The position numbers and the translations under genes are program-made. The notes under the pieces are model-generated. The model saw only the letters and a program-made list of their open reading frames with translations, was not told where the DNA came from and searched no databases. Shown here piece after piece: positions 59,492 to 64,000 of a stretch of 64,000 nt of DNA. How positions within the stretch are numbered: the first letter of the stretch is position 1; each line of letters opens with the position of its first letter. The stretch is taken from positions 930,001 through 994,000 of the forward strand of contig NZ_LT907982.1 in the NCBI RefSeq assembly GCF_900230215.1, written 5' to 3'. Source of the stretch: Jatrophihabitans sp. GAS493 (GTDB lineage: Bacteria > Actinomycetota > Actinomycetes > Mycobacteriales > Jatrophihabitantaceae).

Positions 59492-60172
59492 CTAATCGGA
59501 ATCGTGCGCTGAGGTCTTCGGTCGCCTGCCCAACGGCTCAGCTGCATGGGCGCTCGCCCGGGCGGAGAGGACGACGGCCAGCGGCCAGAGCGCCTGCGCG
59601 CCGGCGGCAATGCGCTCGCTGAGCCCGACCAGGTCCCCGTCGAGCCGGGCGCCGAACCATCCGGTGGCCGCGACCAGCACCGCCGCGACCGGGAACGACC
59701 AGCGCGGACGAAGCGCCCATACCCGGCTGCCCCGACGGGCGGCCAGCGCGGGCCAGACGGCCAGGCAGCCGAAGGCCAGCGACGCGGCTGCGGTATGGAC
59801 GGCGGAGGAGCCGACGGCCGGAAAGGGTTCGTCGGGGGAGGCTGGAATCGGCGAGGCGGCGACGACGAGGGTGGCCAGGCCGCCGAGCGCGAGCAGGCCG
59901 CGACCGGCCGCGCGGGCCGGGGTGAGTCCGGCCGCAGTCGCCACATGGCAGCAGCCGACCACCACGAACCCGGCCGTCATGACCCAGCGGTGCTCGGCTG
60001 ACGGGGCGGCCAGCGCGCTGATCGTGTCGTGCACCGAACTGAAATCCGACTGCAGTGCGGCGGCTAGAGTCCAGCCCCCGATGAGGGCGACCGGCGCGCC
60101 GGCGGAGGAGACGACGGCCCAACGTGGCACCGTCGAATCGGTCCGGCTAAGCGCTATCGCTTGACCTCGCAT
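59492..60172 (-). CDS. DUF998 membrane protein
   Basis: A 226-residue membrane protein with six or so spans and a short segment SDFSSVHDTISALAAPSAEHRWVMTAGF that is typical of DUF998. Members are integral membrane proteins of unknown function. It stands alone between the peptidase lipoprotein and the Nudix-like gene. The basic, histidine-containing tail is unstructured. Confidence 0.8.
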   Translation of the reverse strand: MRGQAIALSRTDSTVPRWAVVSSAGAPVALIGGWTLAAALQSDFSSVHDTISALAAPSAEHRWVMTAGFVVVGCCHVATAAGLTPARAAGRGLLALGGLATLVVAASPIPASPDEPFPAVGSSAVHTAAASLAFGCLAVWPALAARRGSRVWALRPRWSFPVAAVLVAATGWFGARLDGDLVGLSERIAAGAQALWPLAVVLSARASAHAAEPLGRRPKTSAHDSD

Positions 60173-60250
60173 CCCTCGAGCCTGCCAGAGGGTGACGAAT
60201 CCCGCTGAGCATCCGTGCCCAGTGCGTCCAAACGCGATAGAAATAGACCC

Positions 60251-60784
60251 ATGACGCAGACCACCTCACAATCCGAGAGCAATTGGCTGGAGCCGACGGA
60301 GCTGGAAGCCGCCCGTCAGCGATTGCCGATTCTGTATGTCGACGCGATCCCGGTCCGCGTCGACGCGGCCGGCGCGGTGACCTCTGTGGGTCTGCTGCTG
60401 CGGGTCACCGGGCAGGGCGACATGACCCGAGCACTCGTCTCGGGCCGGGTGCTCTATCACGAGCGGGTGCGCTCAGCGCTGCTGCGGCACATCGAGAAGG
60501 ATCTGGGGTCGTTCGCGTTGCCGCACATTCCCCCGTCGCCGCAGCCCTTCACAATCGCCGAGTACTTCCCGACGCCGGGGGTCACGGCCTTCCACGATCC
60601 CCGGCAGCACGCGGTGTCGCTGGCTTATGTGGTGCCGGTGCAGGGCGACTGCGCCCCGCAGAACGACGCGCTGGAACTGACCTGGTTCTCCCCGGAGGAG
60701 GTCCTGCAGGAGACCGTGCTGGCCGAGATGAGTGGCGGCCAGGGCGTGCTGCTGCGCCAGGGGCTGGCCCACGTCGGCGTCTGA
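60251..60784 (+). CDS. Nudix-like protein (DUF4916 type) with degenerate Nudix box
   Basis: A 177-residue protein from ATG 60251. The fold shows ILYVDAIPVRVDAAGAVTSVGLLLR and, where the Nudix box GX5EX7REUXEEXGU should be, GRVLYHERVRSALLRHIEKDLGS. G, the first E, the first R and the last G fit, but the metal-binding REUXEE is RHIEKD. So hydrolase activity may be lost or altered. The C-terminal segment HAVSLAYVVPVQGDC and ELTWFSPEEVL is as in the family. Confidence 0.8.
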   Translation: MTQTTSQSESNWLEPTELEAARQRLPILYVDAIPVRVDAAGAVTSVGLLLRVTGQGDMTRALVSGRVLYHERVRSALLRHIEKDLGSFALPHIPPSPQPFTIAEYFPTPGVTAFHDPRQHAVSLAYVVPVQGDCAPQNDALELTWFSPEEVLQETVLAEMSGGQGVLLRQGLAHVGV

Positions 60785-60850
60785 GTCGGCGTCTGAGTCG
60801 GCGGGCGGGTGGTTTCCGGTGACTAGCCGGTTGACTAGCCGGTTGACTAG
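60785..60850 (+). repeat. Short tandem repeats between convergent genes
   Basis: GTCTGAGTCGGC occurs twice at the end of the Nudix-like gene, then GACTAGCCGGTT occurs twice plus a third GACTAG. The last copies run into the stop of the lipoprotein gene. These look like replication slippage products. Confidence 0.65.
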
Positions 60851-61713
60851 GTCGGGGTGATCTCGTCGGCCGACGGCGCGGTGATGCTGATCGGTGCGTT
60901 GAACTTCGAGAAGGAGGTGCTCGTCGTGGTCACCTTGCCCTTGAGAGTCAACGACTGATTCACCTTCACCAGATGTCCGTCGGTAGCGATCCAGAAGTCG
61001 CTCGGGAAGGTCGTCACACCGAGTTGGGTGAGCTGCCGCGCGGTGTCGGACGGAAGCAGCGAGGCGTCGATCAGTGCCGCGACGTGCGTGGTGCTCGCTC
61101 CGTTCACCGTCTCCTTGCCCACGACGTGGACCTTGGTCGCCGCCTGGGCGTAACTGAGGGCGCTGTTCAGCCCACCCTGGTCGATTGCGCTGGCCAGGCT
61201 GGAGTTCAACGCCCGGACGATCTGGTTTCCACTGGTGGCGGTGAGGTGGACCCACGGCTTGTCGGCGGTCGTCTTGACCATGTTCTGCGGCAGCTTGGCG
61301 TACATGTCGGAGCCGACCAGCACGAGCTTGACCGGTGTCCCGCCGACCGACTCATCGATGATGGCCGCGGCCAGGGCGCCCCCGTTCAGCTTCTCGTCAC
61401 TGGTCGACTCGACGGTCGATCCCGCGCTCAGGCGCACGTCGGTGACGGTGTGTACGGAGGTGAGTGAGTCGACGCTGTGCTGCAGCGCGGTGGCCAGCGA
61501 GGGTCCGTCGGAGATCGTCCCGGTTGCTGTGGTTTCTGTGCTGGCCGGCGCGGTGGGCGATGCGGCGGCAGCCGTGCTGAGGGACGGGGCGGCCGACTTC
61601 ACAGCGTGCCCGGCGGCGGAGGTAGAGCAGCCGGCGAGGGCGGCGGCGGCGGCCAGAGCGCCGGTCAGTACGAGCGAGCGGGAGGCGAGAGGGCGCGCGG
61701 TGCGGGTGGGCAT
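60847..61713 (-). CDS. LppX/LprAFG-family lipoprotein
   Basis: A 288-residue lipoprotein with a signal peptide and lipobox ALAGC (Cys29). The body shows SVDSLTSVHTVTDVRLSAG, then AIIDESVGGTPVKLVLVGSDMYAKLP and TFPSDFWIATDGHLVKVNQSLTL, the LppX/LprG fold. Such proteins carry lipids or lipoglycans across the actinobacterial envelope. No partner transporter gene is adjacent. Confidence 0.87.
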   Translation of the reverse strand: MPTRTARPLASRSLVLTGALAAAAALAGCSTSAAGHAVKSAAPSLSTAAAASPTAPASTETTATGTISDGPSLATALQHSVDSLTSVHTVTDVRLSAGSTVESTSDEKLNGGALAAAIIDESVGGTPVKLVLVGSDMYAKLPQNMVKTTADKPWVHLTATSGNQIVRALNSSLASAIDQGGLNSALSYAQAATKVHVVGKETVNGASTTHVAALIDASLLPSDTARQLTQLGVTTFPSDFWIATDGHLVKVNQSLTLKGKVTTTSTSFSKFNAPISITAPSADEITPT

Positions 61714-61799
61714 CGGGCCAAGTTACCGCACGTTAGGTATGTCCGCCTGCGAGATTCTGCTGTGCTTCGTTCTCCACGGGCCTGGGTTACGGTGGCCAG

Positions 61800-63593
61800 A
61801 TGGGTTCCCTGATCCTCTCCCGGCGCGATCTCGACTTCGTCCTCTACGAGTGGCTGCAGGTCACCGACCTCACCACCCGCGAGCGCTACACCGAGCACTC
61901 CCGCGAAACCTTCGACGCCGTCCTCGAGTTGGCCGAGAAGATCGCCACCGAGAAGTTCGCCCCGCACAACAAACTGGCCGACGCCAATGAGCCGCACCTC
62001 GTCGACGGCAAGGTGGTGCTCATTCCGCAGGTGCGCGAGGCGCTGGACGCCTTCGCCGAGTCGGGGCTGCTGGCCGGCACCTTCGATCATTCGATCGGTG
62101 GCATGCAGCTGCCGGTCGTGGTCTCCAAGGCCGCGATGATGTGGTTCCAGGCCGCAAACGTCGGAACCTGCGTCTACCCGTTCCTGACCCTGGGGAATGC
62201 GGCACTGCTCGTCGCGCACGGCAGTCAGGAGCAGATCGATACCTGGGCCCGTCCGATGCTGGACGGACGCTTCTTCGGCACGATGTGCCTCTCCGAGCCG
62301 CAGGCCGGTTCGTCGCTGGCCGATATCACCACCCGCGCCGTCCCGCAGGACGACGGCAGCTACCGGCTGGTCGGCAACAAGATGTGGATCTCCGGCGGTG
62401 ACCACGAGCTGTCGGAGAACATCGTGCACCTGGTGCTGGCCAAGATCCCCGACGGGCCACCCGGGGTGAAGGGCATCTCGCTCTTCATCGTCCCCAAGTT
62501 CCTGCTCAACGCGGACGGGTCGACCGGTGAGCGCAACGACGTCGTGCTGGCCGGCCTCAACCACAAGATGGGCTACCGCGGCGGGACGAACACGCTGCTG
62601 AACTTCGGCGAGGGGACGCACCGTCCGGGCGGGGTCGGCGGAGCCGTGGGCTATCTGGTCGGTGAGCCGCACCAGGGGCTGGCCCAGATGTTCCACATGA
62701 TGAACGAGGCGCGGGTCGGTGTCGGGCTCGGCGCCACCGCGCTGGGCTATACCGGTTACCTGCACGCGCTGGAGTACGCGCGAACCCGGGTGCAGGGTCG
62801 GCCGGTGCAGAGCAAGGACCCGGCACAGCCCCCGGTGCCGATCATCGAGCATGCCGACGTGCGTCGGATGCTGCTGGCCCAGAAGTCCTACGCCGAGGGT
62901 GGGCTGGCGCTGGGGATGTACTGCGCCAAGCTCGTCGACGAGCAGGCGAGCGCGCCGACGGCGCAGGAGTGCGAGCGCGCGGCGCTGCTGCTAGACGTGC
63001 TCACCCCGATCGCCAAGAGCTGGCCGTCGCAGTGGTGCCTGGCCGGCAATGACCTGGCGATCCAGATCCACGGCGGCTACGGCTATACCCGCGACTACAA
63101 CGTGGAGCAGTTCTACCGGGACAACCGGCTCAACCCGATCCACGAGGGGACGCACGGCATCCAGGCCATCGACCTACTCGGGCGCAAGGTGACGATGGCC
63201 CGTGGCGCCGGGCTGCAGTTGCTGCTGGCGACCATGCGGGCGAGCACCGCCCGGGCCGCGTCGGTGCCGGGGGCGGCTGGCTACGCCGCGACGCTGGAGG
63301 CGGCGATCTCGCGGGTCGAGACGGTCACCGGCAAACTGCACGGCAGCGGCGATGTGGCGCTCAGCCTGGCCAACGCTTCGGTGTACCTCGAGGCGGTCGG
63401 GCACGTGGTGCTGGCCTGGGTCTGGCTGGAGCAGTTACTAGCCGCCGGAACGTCCGAGGGGGCGTTCTACGACGGGAAGCGGCAGGCCACCCGGTACTTC
63501 TTCAACTGGGAACTGCCCAAGACCTCCCCGCAGTTCGACCTGCTGGAGAGCCTGGACGACACCACCCTGGCGATGTCCCCGAGCTGGTTCTGA
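61800..63593 (+). CDS. Acyl-CoA dehydrogenase
   Basis: A 597-residue FAD-dependent acyl-CoA dehydrogenase with GTMCLSEPQAGSSLADITTRA, MWISGGDHELSENIVHLVLAKI, and the active-site segment NPIHEGTHGIQAIDLLG (Glu near residue 448). The ATG at 61800 gives MGSLILSRRDLDFVLYEWLQV; a ribosome site is not obvious. It is longer than the short-chain type and parallels the enzyme at 32658. Nothing adjacent shows the chain-length preference. It is followed by the second copy of the inverted repeat. Confidence 0.92.
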   Translation: MGSLILSRRDLDFVLYEWLQVTDLTTRERYTEHSRETFDAVLELAEKIATEKFAPHNKLADANEPHLVDGKVVLIPQVREALDAFAESGLLAGTFDHSIGGMQLPVVVSKAAMMWFQAANVGTCVYPFLTLGNAALLVAHGSQEQIDTWARPMLDGRFFGTMCLSEPQAGSSLADITTRAVPQDDGSYRLVGNKMWISGGDHELSENIVHLVLAKIPDGPPGVKGISLFIVPKFLLNADGSTGERNDVVLAGLNHKMGYRGGTNTLLNFGEGTHRPGGVGGAVGYLVGEPHQGLAQMFHMMNEARVGVGLGATALGYTGYLHALEYARTRVQGRPVQSKDPAQPPVPIIEHADVRRMLLAQKSYAEGGLALGMYCAKLVDEQASAPTAQECERAALLLDVLTPIAKSWPSQWCLAGNDLAIQIHGGYGYTRDYNVEQFYRDNRLNPIHEGTHGIQAIDLLGRKVTMARGAGLQLLLATMRASTARAASVPGAAGYAATLEAAISRVETVTGKLHGSGDVALSLANASVYLEAVGHVVLAWVWLEQLLAAGTSEGAFYDGKRQATRYFFNWELPKTSPQFDLLESLDDTTLAMSPSWF

Positions 63594-63598
63594 CTCTG

Positions 63599-63647
63599 CG
63601 CTTTTGGCACACCTGCAGGGACTATCCCGGCCGGTGTGCCAAAAGCG
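63599..63647. repeat. Dispersed inverted repeat, copy 2
   Basis: Left arm 63599-63621 is identical to copy 1. The loop is CTA (the reverse complement of TAG in copy 1), and the right arm 63625-63647 pairs at 21 of 23 positions. It again lies between convergent genes, six bases after a stop codon. Confidence 0.85.
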
Positions 63648-63657
63648 GTGGGCAGTT

Positions 63658-64000
63658 CTAGATCAGGTCGACGACGTCGGCGATGGAGTTGAGCACCCGA
63701 CTCGGACGGAACGGGTACTTCTCGATATCCGCGCGCTGCGTCGAGCCGGTGAGCACCAGAATCGTCTCCAGCCCGGCCTCGATTCCCGCCACCACGTCGG
63801 TGTCCATCCGGTCGCCGATCATGGTCGTCGTCTCCGAATGGGCCTCGATCCGGTTCATCGCGCTGCGGAACATCATCGGGTTCGGCTTGCCGACGAAGTA
63901 CGGCTCCCGGCCGGTGGCCCGGGTGATCAGGGCGGCGACCGACCCGGTGGCCGGCATCGGGCCTTCGGCTGAGGGTCCGGTGGCGTCCGGGTTGGTGGCG
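63658..64000 (-). CDS. HAD-superfamily (NagD-like, IIA) phosphatase, N-terminus beyond window edge
   Basis: The last 114 or so residues of a HAD hydrolase. It contains [16 protein letters not shown] and [15 protein letters not shown]-type (here [31 protein letters not shown]), the motif III lysine and motif IV aspartates of the NagD/p-nitrophenylphosphatase group. The 5' part with motif I lies off the right edge. The stop is at 63658-63660. Confidence 0.85.
   Translation of the reverse strand, partial: ATNPDATGPSAEGPMPATGSVAALITRATGREPYFVGKPNPMMFRSAMNRIEAHSETTTMIGDRMDTDVVAGIEAGLETILVLTGSTQRADIEKYPFRPSRVLNSIADVVDLI

Noticed and set aside
1-64000. CRISPR arrays, tRNA and rRNA genes, insertion sequences
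   Set aside because: No spaced direct repeats of CRISPR form, no cloverleaf or rRNA sequence and no transposase frame were found by reading. The short tandem repeats listed are too small for these classes.

Overview
The window is GC-rich DNA from a motile, Gram-positive-type actinobacterium. The support is a flagellar set with FlgN, FliW and CsrA but no L- or P-ring genes, a DUF222/HNH protein, a GTP-type PEP carboxykinase, LppX/LprG-type and zinc-peptidase lipoproteins, and heavy use of GTG and TTG starts. A motile member of the Frankiales/Jatrophihabitans kind would fit, but the genus is inference.

Layout. 1-2954: edge of a glycosyltransferase gene, a small unknown gene, a DUF222-HNH protein and a possible 45-residue membrane protein. 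2955-26258 (minus strand): flagellin fliC, cap and chaperone genes fliD, fliS and a fliT-like gene, then a tightly overlapping run flgB-flgC-fliE-fliF-fliG-fliH-fliI-fliJ-(NlpC/P60+SLT hydrolase)-fliK-flgD-flgE-flbD-motA-motB-fliL-fliM-fliN-fliO-fliP-fliQ-fliR-flhB, with the sigma factor gene fliA at the far end. 26826-30299 (plus strand): the divergent operon flgN-flgK-flgL-fliW and csrA. flhA, flhF, flgG and all chemotaxis genes are absent from the window.

30338-64000 is mostly housekeeping: a MarR regulator, a possible 6C-type small RNA, SerA, two acyl-CoA dehydrogenases, a tyrosine phosphatase, a thioredoxin-NHL protein, a branched-chain 2-oxoacid dehydrogenase operon (E1alpha, E1beta, E2), a HelD/HelR-like RNA polymerase motor, a GH63-like glucosidase with a kinase, a 2OG oxygenase, a PPOX protein, a GT39 transferase, pckG, the tldD/tldE pair, two lipoproteins, a DUF998 protein, a Nudix-like protein and the edge of a HAD hydrolase.

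The most interesting signal is RNA-level control of the flagellar genes. csrA and its antagonist fliW sit beside the flagellar genes. Several flagellar leaders carry hairpins with GGA in the loop, which is the CsrA recognition element. The fliA leader has three tandem hairpins with the same loop core on different perfect stems, plus two GGGGAAGTAA repeats. The flgB leader has three overlapping GGA hairpins, and the flbD-motAB leader has a near-consensus CsrA site over its ribosome site. The fliC and csrA ribosome sites also lie in hairpins. Four sigma-28-like promoters, (T/C)AAG or TCAG then 14-15 bases then a GCCGAT-like box, precede flgB, flbD, fliC and flgN. Other non-coding signals are an 887-base gap with hairpins carrying C-rich loops, and two intergenic copies of a 23-base-arm inverted repeat.
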